A stretch of DNA of 64,000 bases. Origin: RHKX01 sp041393495 (GTDB lineage Bacteria > Actinomycetota > Thermoleophilia > Solirubrobacterales > 70-9). The translations under genes were made by a program, and so were the position numbers. Where the stretch lies: contig JAWKKA010000004.1 in NCBI GenBank assembly GCA_041393495.1, positions 1 to 64,000 on the forward strand. Direction: 5' to 3'. Position 1 is the stretch's first letter, and each line of letters begins with the position of its first letter. A model generated the notes under the pieces. The model did no database searches. It had not been told where the DNA came from and saw only the letters and a list, made by a program, of their open reading frames with translations. Positions 36,380-45,439 of this stretch are shown here, one piece after another.

Positions 36380-37827
36380 GACTGCGAAAGCTGTGTCGCC
36401 CCCGGGCCGCGGCGCTCGAGCAGCGCGCGCAGCACCTGCAGGTAGTTCAACAGGTGGCGGGTCCCGAGGTAGTTGGCCTCGATCTCCTGCCGCGCGGCGA
36501 TGCCCATCCGGACCCGCAACGGCTCGTCGTCGAGCAGGCGGCGCACGGCGCCGGCGTAGGCGCCGAGGTCGGTCGGGTCGTCGAGGAGGATGCCGCTGAC
36601 CCCGTCGGTGATCTGGTCCTGGATGCCGCCACGGGCGCTGGCGATCACCGGCTTGCCCTTCCACATCGCCTCGCCGACCGTCAGGCCGAAGCCCTCCGCG
36701 ATGCTCTTCTGGACGACGATCTGCGAGCGTCGCTGGATCGCGTTGACCATCGCCGCGTTCTCCTCGATGTCGTCCATCGGCAGGCAGGCGATGTGGATCC
36801 GGGCCCGTTGCTCGGCCACCAGCCGGCTCCGCGTCGCGAGGACCTCCTCGAGGACCTCCCCGCCCTCGGGATCGTCGGCGACGGCGGCGGTGGCCGGGCC
36901 GGCGAGGACGAGGTGCGGGTCGCCGCCGTCGAGCTGGTCGACGAACCCCCGCAGGACGCCGATCGGGTCCTTGAGGCGATCCCAGCGTGAGACCTGGGTG
37001 ACGACCGCGGCGCGGTCGGGGACCGGCATGTCCTGGTAGATGTCGGCGGGTCGGACGACGCGGCCGGTGCTGCCGTCGTGGCGCCGGAACTCGCCGTCGG
37101 TGCCCGGGTCGTCGGCGGTCAGGCCGATGCGCCCGAGGATCGCCTCGACCGTCACCGGATCGAGGTCCTGGTTCTTGGCCGAGAAGACGTCGATCGAGGG
37201 AGCGACGATGAAGGCCCGCTCGCGGTCGATGCCCTCCCAGACGAAGTCGGGGCGCGAGAAGACGTAGGCGTCGGCGCGCTCGATGTAGGGGCGGAGGAAG
37301 TCCCAGGCGGTGCGGGCGAGGGAGTTGGCATCGTCGAGGCCGACGTGACATCGCCAGACGATCACGGCGCCCGTCGGCAGCAGCGCCTCGATCATCCCGG
37401 CCGTCTGCGGATCGTGCAGGAAGACGATGTCGCGGCCGGTGACGATCTCGGCGATGGCCTCGGCGGCCGGGGCGAGGGTCCGCTCGTAGATCTCGCGCTC
37501 TGTCGCCCCGAGATCGCCGCCATCGCCGGGGCTTCCGTGCAGCATGTTGTGGATCCGCTTGGTGACCGCGAAGAACTCGGGCTCGCCGTGGATCACGCCC
37601 CAGCGGGCGTCGAGGCCGATCCCGCGCACGTAGGCGAGCAGGGATTGGAGGAGCTCGGCAACGCCGCCGCCGCGTGCCGTCGAGTTGATGTGCCAGATCG
37701 AGCGGCCCTGGAACAGGACCCGGCCATCGCGCATGCCGAGCTCGATCTCGTCGAAGCGCTCGCCGATGACGGAGCGGAACCGCTCCGGGTCCATGCTGCC
37801 GACGTGCACCTCCTCGAAGACGTCCAC
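36376..37827 (-). CDS. Trehalose synthase-like glycosyltransferase (GT4, TreT type)
   Basis: A 483-aa GT-B enzyme. The start VDVFEEVHVGSMDPERF and the body (SIWHINSTARGGGVAELLQS, VWRCHVGLDDAN, PDFVWEG) match TreT/trehalose phosphorylase-like enzymes that join a nucleotide sugar and glucose into trehalose; AEGFGLTVGEAMWKGKPVIA holds the E-x7-E motif of retaining GT4 enzymes. Trehalose is a usual actinobacterial osmoprotectant. The GTG at 37827 is 6 nt after TACCCT, so the mRNA is leaderless. A tiny membrane ORF is coupled downstream. Confidence 0.85.
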   Translation of the reverse strand: MDVFEEVHVGSMDPERFRSVIGERFDEIELGMRDGRVLFQGRSIWHINSTARGGGVAELLQSLLAYVRGIGLDARWGVIHGEPEFFAVTKRIHNMLHGSPGDGGDLGATEREIYERTLAPAAEAIAEIVTGRDIVFLHDPQTAGMIEALLPTGAVIVWRCHVGLDDANSLARTAWDFLRPYIERADAYVFSRPDFVWEGIDRERAFIVAPSIDVFSAKNQDLDPVTVEAILGRIGLTADDPGTDGEFRRHDGSTGRVVRPADIYQDMPVPDRAAVVTQVSRWDRLKDPIGVLRGFVDQLDGGDPHLVLAGPATAAVADDPEGGEVLEEVLATRSRLVAEQRARIHIACLPMDDIEENAAMVNAIQRRSQIVVQKSIAEGFGLTVGEAMWKGKPVIASARGGIQDQITDGVSGILLDDPTDLGAYAGAVRRLLDDEPLRVRMGIAARQEIEANYLGTRHLLNYLQVLRALLERRGPGATQLSQS

Positions 37828-37833
37828 GGAGGA

Positions 37834-37839
37834 AGGGTA
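37834..37839 (-). promoter_or_regulatory. -10 box of the trehalose-synthase-like gene
   Basis: TACCCT on the minus strand, exactly 6 nt before the GTG at 37827, with no Shine-Dalgarno sequence. Confidence 0.45.
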
Positions 37840-37949
37840 TGTGCGGGCCGGGACGGTCGGCTCGGTAGTCGATGCGGAAGCGCCTCCGTGGCGCGACCCG
37901 TCCAGCCGGCAGCGTGGCGACCGCGGCGACCGCGGCGGCCCGCGACCCG

Positions 37950-38840
37950 CTAACCGGTGGCGGGCGCCGCCGCGACCGCGCCGGCCACGACGGCCGCCAT
38001 CCGTGCCGGGGCCTCGATCTGCGGGTAGTGGCCGAGGCCCGGCAGCTCGGCGACCGGGACGCCGGGATGGAGGTCGCGCAACGCCGCGAGCACCGCGGTC
38101 GTCGCCACCGGGTCCTCGAGTCCCCAGGCGAGCTGCAGGCCCTGCCAGTCGCGGATCGCGCCGTGCCAGCGGTCGGCGAGCGCGACCCGCTCGTCGAGGT
38201 AGTGGACGAGCCTGTGGGCGAGCGTCCGACCGCCGTTGTGGCAGATCAGCGACCACTGGTCGTCGGCCTCGGCCCGATCGAGCGGATGCTCGGCCGAGAA
38301 GAGGGAGCCGAACTGCTGGTCGAACACGCGGCGGCTGGAGAGCCGGGCGGCGAGCGGGCCGAGCGGCCCGCGGAGGAGCTTCTGCGACGGCGTCAGCGTC
38401 GCCGCTTCGAGGACGATGCTGCCGTTGAACAGCAGCGCCCCGCCCAGCTCCCAGCCGAGCGTCCCCTCGAGGTCGCGGGCCATGATCTCGGTCGCGACCG
38501 AGGTCCCCATGTCATGGGCGACGATGAAGACCGGCCGACCGTCGGCGTGGCGGCGGACGAGCTCGCCGGCGAGGTCGGCCTGCCAGCCGAGCCCGTAGCG
38601 GTGCTCGCGTGGCTTGTCGGAGAGGCCGAAGCCGAGGAAGTCGAAGGCGAGGACGGGCGGCCCCTGCAGCTCGTCGAGCAGCAGCCGCCAGTCGTAGGAG
38701 CTCGACGGGAACCCGTGCAGGAGCAGGAGCAGCGGTCCCTCCCCGTCGCGGCGGAAGACGTGGATGCCGTGGCCACGGTGGTGCTCGCGGGCCCCGCGGC
38801 CCTGCCAGAGTCGGACCCGGTCGGTGAGCTCGGCGCTCAC
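37950..38840 (-). CDS. Alpha/beta hydrolase with Asp nucleophile
   Basis: A 296-aa alpha/beta-hydrolase with HGFPSSSYDW (oxyanion hole), FIVAHDMGTSVATEIMA (nucleophile elbow with Asp, as in epoxide hydrolases and haloalkane dehalogenases), GLEDP and GLGHYPQIE (catalytic His). The open frame extends far upstream, but family similarity and the GTG at 38840 mark the probable start. It is divergent from the PNPOx-like gene by 114 nt. Substrate unknown. Confidence 0.8.
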   Translation of the reverse strand: MSAELTDRVRLWQGRGAREHHRGHGIHVFRRDGEGPLLLLLHGFPSSSYDWRLLLDELQGPPVLAFDFLGFGLSDKPREHRYGLGWQADLAGELVRRHADGRPVFIVAHDMGTSVATEIMARDLEGTLGWELGGALLFNGSIVLEAATLTPSQKLLRGPLGPLAARLSSRRVFDQQFGSLFSAEHPLDRAEADDQWSLICHNGGRTLAHRLVHYLDERVALADRWHGAIRDWQGLQLAWGLEDPVATTAVLAALRDLHPGVPVAELPGLGHYPQIEAPARMAAVVAGAVAAAPATG

Positions 38841-38940
38841 GACGGCGCCGCCGTTGCGGCCGGGCCGAACCGTTGCTTGCGGGCGAGCGACGCGATCGCC
38901 GTGATCGTATTGGGACGCCTCGGCTGCGGCAGGCCGCCGG

Positions 38941-38946
38941 TAGGGT
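38941..38946 (+). promoter_or_regulatory. -10 box of the PNPOx-like gene
   Basis: TAGGGT, 8 nt before the ATG at 38955; no Shine-Dalgarno sequence. Confidence 0.45.
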
Positions 38947-38954
38947 GCGGCGCC

Positions 38955-39530
38955 ATGGGGAAGGTCTTCGACGAGATCAACGACCACATCCGCGAGTGGA
39001 TCGGCCGCCAGGCCCTGTTCTTCGTCGCGACGGCGCCGCTGGCGGCGGACGGTCACGTCAACGTCTCGCCGAAGGGGCCGATCGGTTCGCTCGCGGTTCT
39101 CGGTTCGCGCCGCGTCGCCTTCCTCGACGTCCACGGCAGCGGTAGCGAGACGATCGCGCACCTGCGCGAGAACGGCCGGATCTGCGTGATGTTCTGCGCG
39201 TTCGCGGGGCCGCCGCGGATCGTCCGCCTGCACGGCCGCGGCGAGGCGATCCTCGCCGACGATCCACGCTTCGACGCCCTGCTCGCCGAGGGCGGCTTCA
39301 CCGACCCCTCGATCCCCGAGGCGCGTCGCTCGATCGTCGACGTCGAGGTCGAGCGGATCGCTGACTCGTGCGGCTACGGCGTGCCGTTGATGAGCTTCGA
39401 GGGCCTCCGCGACCATCACCCGCTGCTCTCGGCGAAGCGGATCCGGACGATCGGCATCGACGAGTACCGCAGCTACCAGCGCGACCGGGGCGCCCGCAGC
39501 ATCGACGGCCTCCCGGCGCAGAAGGACTGA
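38955..39530 (+). CDS. Pyridoxamine 5'-phosphate oxidase-like FMN-binding protein
   Basis: A 191-aa split-barrel protein. ALFFVATAPLAADGHVNVSP followed by KGPIGSLAVLG is the PNPOx-like FMN-binding region; GSGSETIAHLRENGRICVMF and IVRLHGRGEAI complete the barrel. Members bind FMN or F420 and carry out varied reductions; no vitamin B6 genes are near, so true PNPOx is unlikely. Nearly leaderless. Confidence 0.83.
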   Translation: MGKVFDEINDHIREWIGRQALFFVATAPLAADGHVNVSPKGPIGSLAVLGSRRVAFLDVHGSGSETIAHLRENGRICVMFCAFAGPPRIVRLHGRGEAILADDPRFDALLAEGGFTDPSIPEARRSIVDVEVERIADSCGYGVPLMSFEGLRDHHPLLSAKRIRTIGIDEYRSYQRDRGARSIDGLPAQKD

Positions 39531-39531
39531 T

Positions 39532-39580
39532 CCGCGGCGACTTCGCCGCGGGCCCGGAGCGTTCCACGGAACGCTCCGGG
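39532..39580. terminator. Two tandem hairpins between convergent genes
   Basis: CCGCGGCGA/TCGCCGCGG (39532-39540, 39543-39551) and a perfect 13-bp stem CCCGGAGCGTTCC/GGAACGCTCCGGG (39553-39565, 39568-39580) lie back to back, directly after the PNPOx-like stop. They could terminate transcription from both sides. A 17-bp direct repeat (39580-39596 and 39621-39637) follows, its second copy covering the stop codon of the minus-strand hydrolase. Confidence 0.68.
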
Positions 39581-39632
39581 CGACGGCGGGATCAGGCCGC
39601 TCGGCCGGCCGGCCCGCCCGGCGACGGCGGGA

Positions 39633-40412
39633 TCAGGCTGCGAGGGCGGCCGGCTCGCTCGCCTCCAGCAGCACGCGGGCCACCAGCTCGGGATCGTCCC
39701 AGTTTGGCGTGTGGCCGATCCCCTCGATCTGCAGGTAGCGGGAGCCGGGCGGGCGCCGCTCGGGCCGGGGCGGGGCGACGAGCCGGTCGAGCTCGCCCCA
39801 GACGATCGTCGTCGGGACCCGGACCCGGTCGAGCCCTTCGCAGACGTGGCGGCGCATCTCGGCGTTGGCCGTCTCGTAGCCCGGGGAGTCGATCCAGGCG
39901 GCGATCAGCGACCTGCCGACGTTCGCCGGCGTCCGTTCGGGCAGGCCGAGGCTCGTCCGGAGCATCCGCTCGCGAAGCGGCGCCGCGCGGGCGGCGGTGA
40001 GGACGAGCGGCCGCAGCCGCCGCGCCCACGCGCGGGTGTCGACGCGGCGCGGGCCGAGCGGCCGGCGCCAGAGGCCGGCCGGCGAGATCAGGCAGGTCGA
40101 GGACGCGCGTCCCGCTTTCGCCATCTCCAGCGCGACCCAGCCACCGAGCGAGTTGCCGGCGAGGTGGGGGCGCTCGATCCCGAGCTGATCGCAGAGCCCG
40201 GCGACCGCGGCGGCCAGCGCCCACGGCGTCGCCGCAGCGTCCAGCATCGGGCTGGCGCCGAACCCGGGCAGGTCGACGGCGACGACGTCGCGCTCGGCGG
40301 CGAGGAGGTCGAGCTGCGGTCGCCAGATCGCCCGGGTCGCGCCGAGCCCGTGGATCAGGACCAGCGGCGGCCCCGCTCCGGTCCGCTCGTAGGCGAGCCC
40401 GGCTGCTCGCAT
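39633..40412 (-). CDS. Alpha/beta hydrolase with Ser nucleophile
   Basis: A 259-aa alpha/beta-hydrolase: LVLIHGLGATRAIW (oxyanion hole), HLAGNSLGGWVALEMA (nucleophile Ser), VWGELDRLV (acid) and IEGIGHTPNWDDPE (His). The cap region is average in size. The ATG at 40412 gives the natural family start; an ATG at 40436 would add eight residues and lies 9 nt from the divergent gene. Substrate unknown. Confidence 0.8.
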   Translation of the reverse strand: MRAAGLAYERTGAGPPLVLIHGLGATRAIWRPQLDLLAAERDVVAVDLPGFGASPMLDAAATPWALAAAVAGLCDQLGIERPHLAGNSLGGWVALEMAKAGRASSTCLISPAGLWRRPLGPRRVDTRAWARRLRPLVLTAARAAPLRERMLRTSLGLPERTPANVGRSLIAAWIDSPGYETANAEMRRHVCEGLDRVRVPTTIVWGELDRLVAPPRPERRPPGSRYLQIEGIGHTPNWDDPELVARVLLEASEPAALAA

Positions 40413-40445
40413 CGGCGCGGGCTCGCGTCCAAGCATCGCTTCATC

Positions 40446-42167
40446 ATGGCAGCCGTGGGATTCCGCGCACCGATCATCGCGGCCACGATCGCGTTCGGTT
40501 GCCTGCTCGTGCCGGCGGCCGCGACGGCGACCGAGAACCCGGCCCACCAACCCCCGTTCGGATCGGAGCCGCTCGCCCCGCTCCACCTCGTCCGGCCGCC
40601 GACCCGGACGCCGCCGGGGTTCACGCTCAGCGGCGTCGAGGCGATCGCGATCGCCGACGGCACCGCCACCGTCCGCGCCGAGCGCGCCGAGAGCCCGGGG
40701 ATGAGGGTACGGGCGTCGACCCGCGGCGAGGACCGCTGGCAGGTCGACTACTACGACGACGGGACCGACGTCGCCCAGGTCGTGATCGACGACCGGACCG
40801 GCGCCGTGATCGAGGCGTGGCGCAACCAGCAGGTCGAGGTCAAGCTGGCGCGCGGCTACGAGGACGCCGTCGCCGGCAACGTCAGCGAGGCGTGGGTCTG
40901 GATCCCGCTCTGCCTGCTCTTCTTCCTGCCGTTCTTCGACCCGCGGCGGCCGCTGCGGCTCCTCCACCTGGACCTGCTCGTGCTGCTGTCGTTCTCGGCC
41001 TCGCAGTTCTTCTTCAACAAGGGCGAGATCGTCTGGTCGGTGCCGCTCGTCTATCCCGTCCTCGCCTACCTGTTCGTGCGGATGCTGGTCGCGGGACTGC
41101 GGCCGCGGACACGGTCGGGGCCGCTTCTGCCGTGGCTGTCGGTGCGCTGGCTCGTCGTCGCCGGGGCGGCGCTGCTCGTCGGCCGCATCGTCCTCAACAT
41201 CGTCGACTCCCAGGTCATCGACATCGGCTTCGCCAACGTCGTCGGCGCCCACCGGATCGTCGCGGGGCAGGGCATCTACGACGGCCAGTTCACGCCGCTG
41301 ATCGACCGCGGCGACTCCTACGGCCCGCTCAGCTACATCTCCTTCATCCCGTTCGAGCGGCTGTTCCCCTGGGGCGGCGGGCTCGAGTCGCTGCCGGCCG
41401 CGCACGCGGCGGCGATCGTCTTCGACCTCGCGGTCGTCGGCCTGCTCGTCCTCTGCGGCCGCCGCCTCCGCGCCGGCCGCGCCGGCCGCGACCTCGGGAT
41501 CGCGCTCGCGTACGCGTGGCTGGCCTACCCCTACACGCTCTACGCGCTCGACGCCAACGGCGGCAACGACACCCTCGTCGCGGCGCTGCTCGTCGCGGCG
41601 CTGATCGCGTTCGCCTCCCCGCTCGGGCGTGGCCTGACGGTCGGCCTCGCGGCGGCGGTCAAGTTCGGGCCGCTTGCGCTGGCGCCCCTGTTCGCCGCTG
41701 GTCCCGGCGAGCGCCGGGTCCGCGCGACGGCGGTCTTCGCCGTCGTCTTCGTCGCCGTCTGGGCCGTCCTCCTCGTGCCGCTGTTGCCCGATGGCGGGCT
41801 TCGCGAGCTCTACGACCGCACCTTCGGCTACCAGGCGTCGCGGGGGTCGCCGTTCAGCATCTGGGGCCTCGAGCCGTCGCTCGGCCGGCTTCAGGATCTC
41901 GCCAGGGCGTTTCCGGTCCTGCTCGGGATCGCCCTGTTCTTCGTCCCCTGGCGGCGCACCGCGGTCCAGGCGGCGGCGCTCGGCGCGGCGCTGCTGATCG
42001 CCACCCAGGTCGGCTCCGAGCACTGGTTCTACTTCTTCATCGTCTGGTGGGTGCCGTACGTGCTCGTCAGCGCCTTCGCCACCCAGCGGCGGGTCACGCC
42101 GGCCGATCGCGGCGCCGCCGTCGATCGGTCGCGCTCGAGCCGGGTTTCGGTGGCGGATACCCGATAG
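40446..42167 (+). CDS. GT-C type membrane glycosyltransferase (GT87-like) with exported N-terminal domain
   Basis: A 573-aa membrane protein. A signal sequence (IIAATIAFGCLLVPAAATA) is followed by an extracytoplasmic PepSY-like region (FTLSGVEAIAIADGTATVRA to VVIDDRTGAVIEAW, residues ~55-130) and about ten helices with loops such as YDGQFTPLIDRGDSYGPLSY and LDANGGNDTLVAALLVAALI. The latter patterns match polyprenol-phosphate-sugar-dependent mannosyltransferases (GT87/DUF2029). It would act on cell-envelope glycans. The exported domain at the front is less usual. Start ATG at 40446, close to the divergent hydrolase. Confidence 0.7.
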   Translation: MAAVGFRAPIIAATIAFGCLLVPAAATATENPAHQPPFGSEPLAPLHLVRPPTRTPPGFTLSGVEAIAIADGTATVRAERAESPGMRVRASTRGEDRWQVDYYDDGTDVAQVVIDDRTGAVIEAWRNQQVEVKLARGYEDAVAGNVSEAWVWIPLCLLFFLPFFDPRRPLRLLHLDLLVLLSFSASQFFFNKGEIVWSVPLVYPVLAYLFVRMLVAGLRPRTRSGPLLPWLSVRWLVVAGAALLVGRIVLNIVDSQVIDIGFANVVGAHRIVAGQGIYDGQFTPLIDRGDSYGPLSYISFIPFERLFPWGGGLESLPAAHAAAIVFDLAVVGLLVLCGRRLRAGRAGRDLGIALAYAWLAYPYTLYALDANGGNDTLVAALLVAALIAFASPLGRGLTVGLAAAVKFGPLALAPLFAAGPGERRVRATAVFAVVFVAVWAVLLVPLLPDGGLRELYDRTFGYQASRGSPFSIWGLEPSLGRLQDLARAFPVLLGIALFFVPWRRTAVQAAALGAALLIATQVGSEHWFYFFIVWWVPYVLVSAFATQRRVTPADRGAAVDRSRSSRVSVADTR

Positions 42168-42209
42168 CCATGTTCGACCGGGTCCCGTCGGCGCCCGGGG
42201 TCGGTACGG

Positions 42210-43055
42210 TCAGCCGATCGTCGTCCGCAGCTCGCCGAGCTCCGGCGAGCTGACGACGAGCTCGTCGCCGGGGCGGAGCCAGACGCGCGGCTCGCGGGCG
42301 CCGCCGACCCCGGCCGGGGTGCCGGTCGCGACGATGTCGCCGGGGACCAGCGTCATCAGGCTCGAGAGGTGCGCGAGCAGCTCGGGAACCGGGAAGATCA
42401 GATCGGCGGTCGTCGCCTCCTGCATCCGCTCGTCGTTGAGGTCGAGGGCGATCCCGATCTGCCCCGGCGCCGACGGGACCTCGTCGGCGGTGACCAGCGC
42501 CGGCCCGCATGGGGCCGAGCCGTCGAAGACCTTGCCCGGCATCCACTGCGGCGTCCGGAACTGCAGGTCGCGGGCGGAGAGGTCGTTGAGCAGCGTGTAG
42601 CCGGCGACGTGGTCGAGCGCCGTCGCCGCGTCGACGTCCTTCGCCGTCCGGCCGACGACGAACGCGACCTCGGCCTCATAGTCGACCTTGCGGCTCGACG
42701 CCGGCAGCGACACGGTCGCGCCGTCGGCGGTCAGGGCGTTCGCGTACTTCGCGAAGAACGTCGGCACCTCGGGCGGCTCCAGCCGCCCTTCGGCCGCGTG
42801 CTCGCGGTAGTTGAGGCCGATGCAGACGATCTTCTCCGGGTTCGGGACGGGGGCAAGCAAAGTCACCTCGCCGAGCGGGACCCGCTCGGCCCCCGCCGCC
42901 GCGCCGGCGAGATCGGCGAGGGCGCCGGTCTCGAGCAGCCCCCGCACCGACCGCGCCTCGCCATCGCCGAGCGCGTCGCCGGCATCGACCACCTCGCGAC
43001 CGGCGAGCACGCCGGCCCGCTCCCCCCGCTCCGACCGGTAGGTGATCAGCCGCAC
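42210..43055 (-). CDS. Fumarylacetoacetate hydrolase-family protein
   Basis: A 281-aa FAH-family C-C hydrolase/isomerase. The core KIVCIGLNYREHAAE, KYANALT, VDYEAEVAFVVGR (metal-binding Glu residues), LLNDLSARDLQ, GKVFDGSAPCGPALV and ATGTPAGVG are all as expected. The family degrades 2-oxo acids from aromatic catabolism, among others; no pathway genes are adjacent. GTG start, with TAGGCT 6 nt upstream, leaderless. Confidence 0.9.
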   Translation of the reverse strand: MRLITYRSERGERAGVLAGREVVDAGDALGDGEARSVRGLLETGALADLAGAAAGAERVPLGEVTLLAPVPNPEKIVCIGLNYREHAAEGRLEPPEVPTFFAKYANALTADGATVSLPASSRKVDYEAEVAFVVGRTAKDVDAATALDHVAGYTLLNDLSARDLQFRTPQWMPGKVFDGSAPCGPALVTADEVPSAPGQIGIALDLNDERMQEATTADLIFPVPELLAHLSSLMTLVPGDIVATGTPAGVGGAREPRVWLRPGDELVVSSPELGELRTTIG

Positions 43056-43061
43056 GGTCGC

Positions 43062-43067
43062 AGCCTA
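43062..43067 (-). promoter_or_regulatory. -10 box of the FAH gene
   Basis: TAGGCT on the minus strand, 6 nt before the GTG at 43055; no Shine-Dalgarno sequence. Confidence 0.5.
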
Positions 43068-43121
43068 GCCGCCGGGCCGTGCCATAATCACCGCCCCCGG
43101 CCGCACCGGGTCCGGGGCCGT

Positions 43122-43195
<74 letters not shown>

Positions 43196-43230
43196 TCGCT
43201 CCCGTCCTCGCGCGCGATCGCGGTCGCTAC

Positions 43231-43255
43231 TATTTACATAGGTCCTGTGTAAATA
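43231..43255 (+). promoter_or_regulatory. 25-bp near-perfect palindrome, candidate operator
   Basis: TATTTACATAGG (43231-43242), a central T, and CCTGTGTAAATA (43244-43255) are complementary at 11 of 12 positions. It is strikingly AT-rich for this genome and lies between tRNA-Asp and the AhpD-like gene, 288 nt before the latter's start. Size and symmetry suit a TetR- or MarR-type repressor. Apart from this the gap 43196-43543 shows no gene. Confidence 0.65.
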
Positions 43256-43543
43256 CGTGGCCGCCGACCGCAGCGGGCCGGACGGCCGCGGAGCCGACCA
43301 AGGAGCCCGGGATGCCGCCATCGCCGCCAGCGCCAGTGGGGTACCGCCAGCGCCGGCGCTCGCCGCTGCCGGCCCGGTTCACCTGCCGCCGAGCGGGTAG
43401 CTGCCGGATATCCGGATGCCCGCCGCCCGGTGGCGCGACGGCCCCGCCGGATGCCCGGGGCCGGTCGGAGGCCCAAGGGCCCGTCGGAGGTCTCACAGCT
43501 CGCTCGCTCGAATCCCCGTTCCGCCAACCGAAGGAGGCACATC

Positions 43544-44005
43544 ATGCGCCTGGACTACTCATCGATCCTGCCGGCCGGGCTCAAGGGCATGCTCGGACTG
43601 GAGCGCGCGGTCCACGAGAGCTCGCTGGAGCCGGAGCTGCTCGAGCTGGTCAGACAGCGCGCCTCGCAGATCAACGGCTGCGCCTACTGCCTGGACATGC
43701 ACAGCAAGGACGCACGCGCCCGCGGCGAGGACGAGCAGCGCCTGCACGTGCTCGCCGCCTGGCGCGAGGCGCCGTTCTACAGCGAGCGCGAGCGCGCCGC
43801 GCTGGCCTGGTGTGAATCGCTGACCCGGCTGCCGGAGACCGGCGCGCCGGACGCCGACTACGCACCGCTGGTCGAGCTGTTCTCCGAGGAGGAGATCGCC
43901 GCGCTGACCTACGCGATCGTCGCGATCAACGGCTGGAACCGGCTCGCGGTCGGCTTCCGCTCACCGGTCGGCGACTACGTCTCCCCCCACGCCGCCGTGG
44001 CGTGA
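43544..44005 (+). CDS. AhpD-like / carboxymuconolactone decarboxylase-family protein
   Basis: A 153-aa all-helical protein. VRQRASQINGCAYCLDMHSK contains the CxxC-x-x-x-H redox motif of AhpD-type peroxidase partners. Length matches stand-alone alkylhydroperoxidase-like proteins of actinobacteria, which are often controlled by a repressor or by an ECF sigma factor. AAGGAGG with 6-nt spacing marks the ATG; it has a real leader, unlike many neighbours. Confidence 0.88.
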   Translation: MRLDYSSILPAGLKGMLGLERAVHESSLEPELLELVRQRASQINGCAYCLDMHSKDARARGEDEQRLHVLAAWREAPFYSERERAALAWCESLTRLPETGAPDADYAPLVELFSEEEIAALTYAIVAINGWNRLAVGFRSPVGDYVSPHAAVA

Positions 44006-44127
44006 TCGCGGGACCCGCTGGCCCGGGACGATCCGGCCGACGCGCCCGCCCGCCCGGCTCGGCCGCTGGGGCGCTCGGCGCCGAGTAGTCGGCGGCAGAC
44101 ACCCCACCGGACGGGGCCCGGCCGCCG

Positions 44128-44149
44128 GCGCCGCGGCTTCCCGCGGCGC
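44128..44149 (+). terminator. Hairpin downstream of the AhpD-like gene
   Basis: GCGCCGCGG (44128-44136), CTTC loop, CCGCGGCGC (44141-44149): a perfect 9-bp stem with a stable tetraloop, 122 nt after the stop. A 12-bp palindrome CTCGGCGCCGAG also lies at 44074-44085. Confidence 0.45.
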
Positions 44150-44202
44150 GGTCATGGCCCGCCGGCCGTGGCGACCGCGACGCCGGCTTCGCGCTCGCGG
44201 CA

Positions 44203-44208
44203 TAGATT
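44203..44208 (+). promoter_or_regulatory. -10 box of the epimerase gene
   Basis: TAGATT, exactly 6 nt before the ATG at 44215; no Shine-Dalgarno sequence, leaderless. Confidence 0.55.
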
Positions 44209-44214
44209 GCCGGC

Positions 44215-45255
44215 ATGGGTGCGGCGGAGTCCGAGATCGTCCTGGTGACCGGGGGCAGCGGCTACCTCGGCGGCTGGTGCGTCGCGACGCTGCTCGAGCG
44301 TGGCTACGGGGTGCGGACGACGATCCGCGACCTCGCCCGGGAGGGGCACGTGCGAAGCCAGGTCGAGGCGGCGGGGGTCGATCCGGGTGATCGGTTGGCG
44401 GTGCTCGAGGCCGACCTCCGCAGCGACGCCGGCTGGGCCGAGGCCGTCGCCGGCTGCCGCTGCGTTCTGCACACCGCCTCGCCGTTTCCGCCGGCGCAGC
44501 CGAGGGATCCCGACGAGCTGATCGTCCCGGCCCGCGACGGCGCTCTGCGGGTGATCCGGGCGGCGCTGGATGCCGGCGTCGAGCGGATCGCGCTGACCTC
44601 GTCGGTCGCCGCCGTCCGGGGCGGCGGTCCGCCGGTCGAGGGCTCCACCTACACCGATCGCGACTGGACGGACGGCGACGACAGGAGCCTGACGCCGTAC
44701 ACGCGGTCGAAGACGATCGCCGAGCAGGCGGCGTGGAAGCTGGTCGAGGACGCGGGCGCGAGGGAGCGGCTGGCGGTCATCAACCCGGGAGCGATCATCG
44801 GCCCGGCGCTGAGCGCCGACGTCTCCTACTCGCTGCAGCTCGTCGAGCGGCTGCTCAACGGGATGCCGGCCGTGCCGCGGCTCGGATTCAGCTTCGTCGA
44901 CGTGCGCGACGTCGCCGACCTGCACGTCCGCGCGATCGAGCAGCCCGCCGCGGGCGGCGGCCGCTACATCGCGACCGACCGGTTCATGTGGACGGTCGAG
45001 GTCGGCCGGGTCCTCAAGGACCGGCTCGGCGATCGGGCGCGCAAGGTGCCGACCCGGGTCGCCCCGAACCTGATGGTCAGGGCGATGGGCCTGTTCGACC
45101 CGGGCATCCGCACGATCGTCGGCGAGCTCGGGCAGCACCCCGAGTACTCGAGCGCTCGCGCCCGCGAGGAGCTCGACTGGACGACGCGCCCGCTCGAGGA
45201 CTCGATCGCCGAGACCGCCGAGAGCCTGATCGAGCACGGCGTCGTCAGGGCCTGA
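44215..45255 (+). CDS. NAD-dependent epimerase/dehydratase-family reductase
   Basis: A 346-aa extended SDR of the dihydroflavonol 4-reductase-like branch. The cofactor motif is VLVTGGSGYLGGWCVATLLE; TSSVAAVRGG supplies the Ser and YTRSKTIAEQAAW the YxxxK catalytic pair; NPGAIIGPALS follows. Likely NADPH-dependent reduction of an aldehyde or ketone; substrate unknown. Confidence 0.85.
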   Translation: MGAAESEIVLVTGGSGYLGGWCVATLLERGYGVRTTIRDLAREGHVRSQVEAAGVDPGDRLAVLEADLRSDAGWAEAVAGCRCVLHTASPFPPAQPRDPDELIVPARDGALRVIRAALDAGVERIALTSSVAAVRGGGPPVEGSTYTDRDWTDGDDRSLTPYTRSKTIAEQAAWKLVEDAGARERLAVINPGAIIGPALSADVSYSLQLVERLLNGMPAVPRLGFSFVDVRDVADLHVRAIEQPAAGGGRYIATDRFMWTVEVGRVLKDRLGDRARKVPTRVAPNLMVRAMGLFDPGIRTIVGELGQHPEYSSARAREELDWTTRPLEDSIAETAESLIEHGVVRA

Positions 45256-45320
45256 GGCGCGGCGAGCGCTTGAACGAGGCGAAGCCTGCCGCCGAGCTCA
45301 GGCGGGTGGTGCGCTGATGT

Positions 45321-45437
45321 CCCCGGGCCGCGGGCGAAGCCGGGCGCCAACCCCGGGCCGCGGCGAAGCCGGGCGCCAACCCCGGGCCGCGGCGAAGCCT
45401 GCCGCCAACCCCGGGCCGCGGCGAAGCCTGCCGCCTG
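45321..45437. repeat. Four 29-30-bp tandem copies next to a duplicated gene end
   Basis: CCCCGGGCCGCGGCGAAGCC starts copies at 45351, 45380 and 45409, with a 30-bp version at 45321. The array is flanked by two versions of CTCAGGCGGGTGG plus GATGTCC (about 45298-45320 and 45439-45463); the second is the true 3' end of the minus-strand membrane protein gene. A gene end has thus been duplicated together with the array. Confidence 0.72.
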
Positions 45438-45439
45438 CC

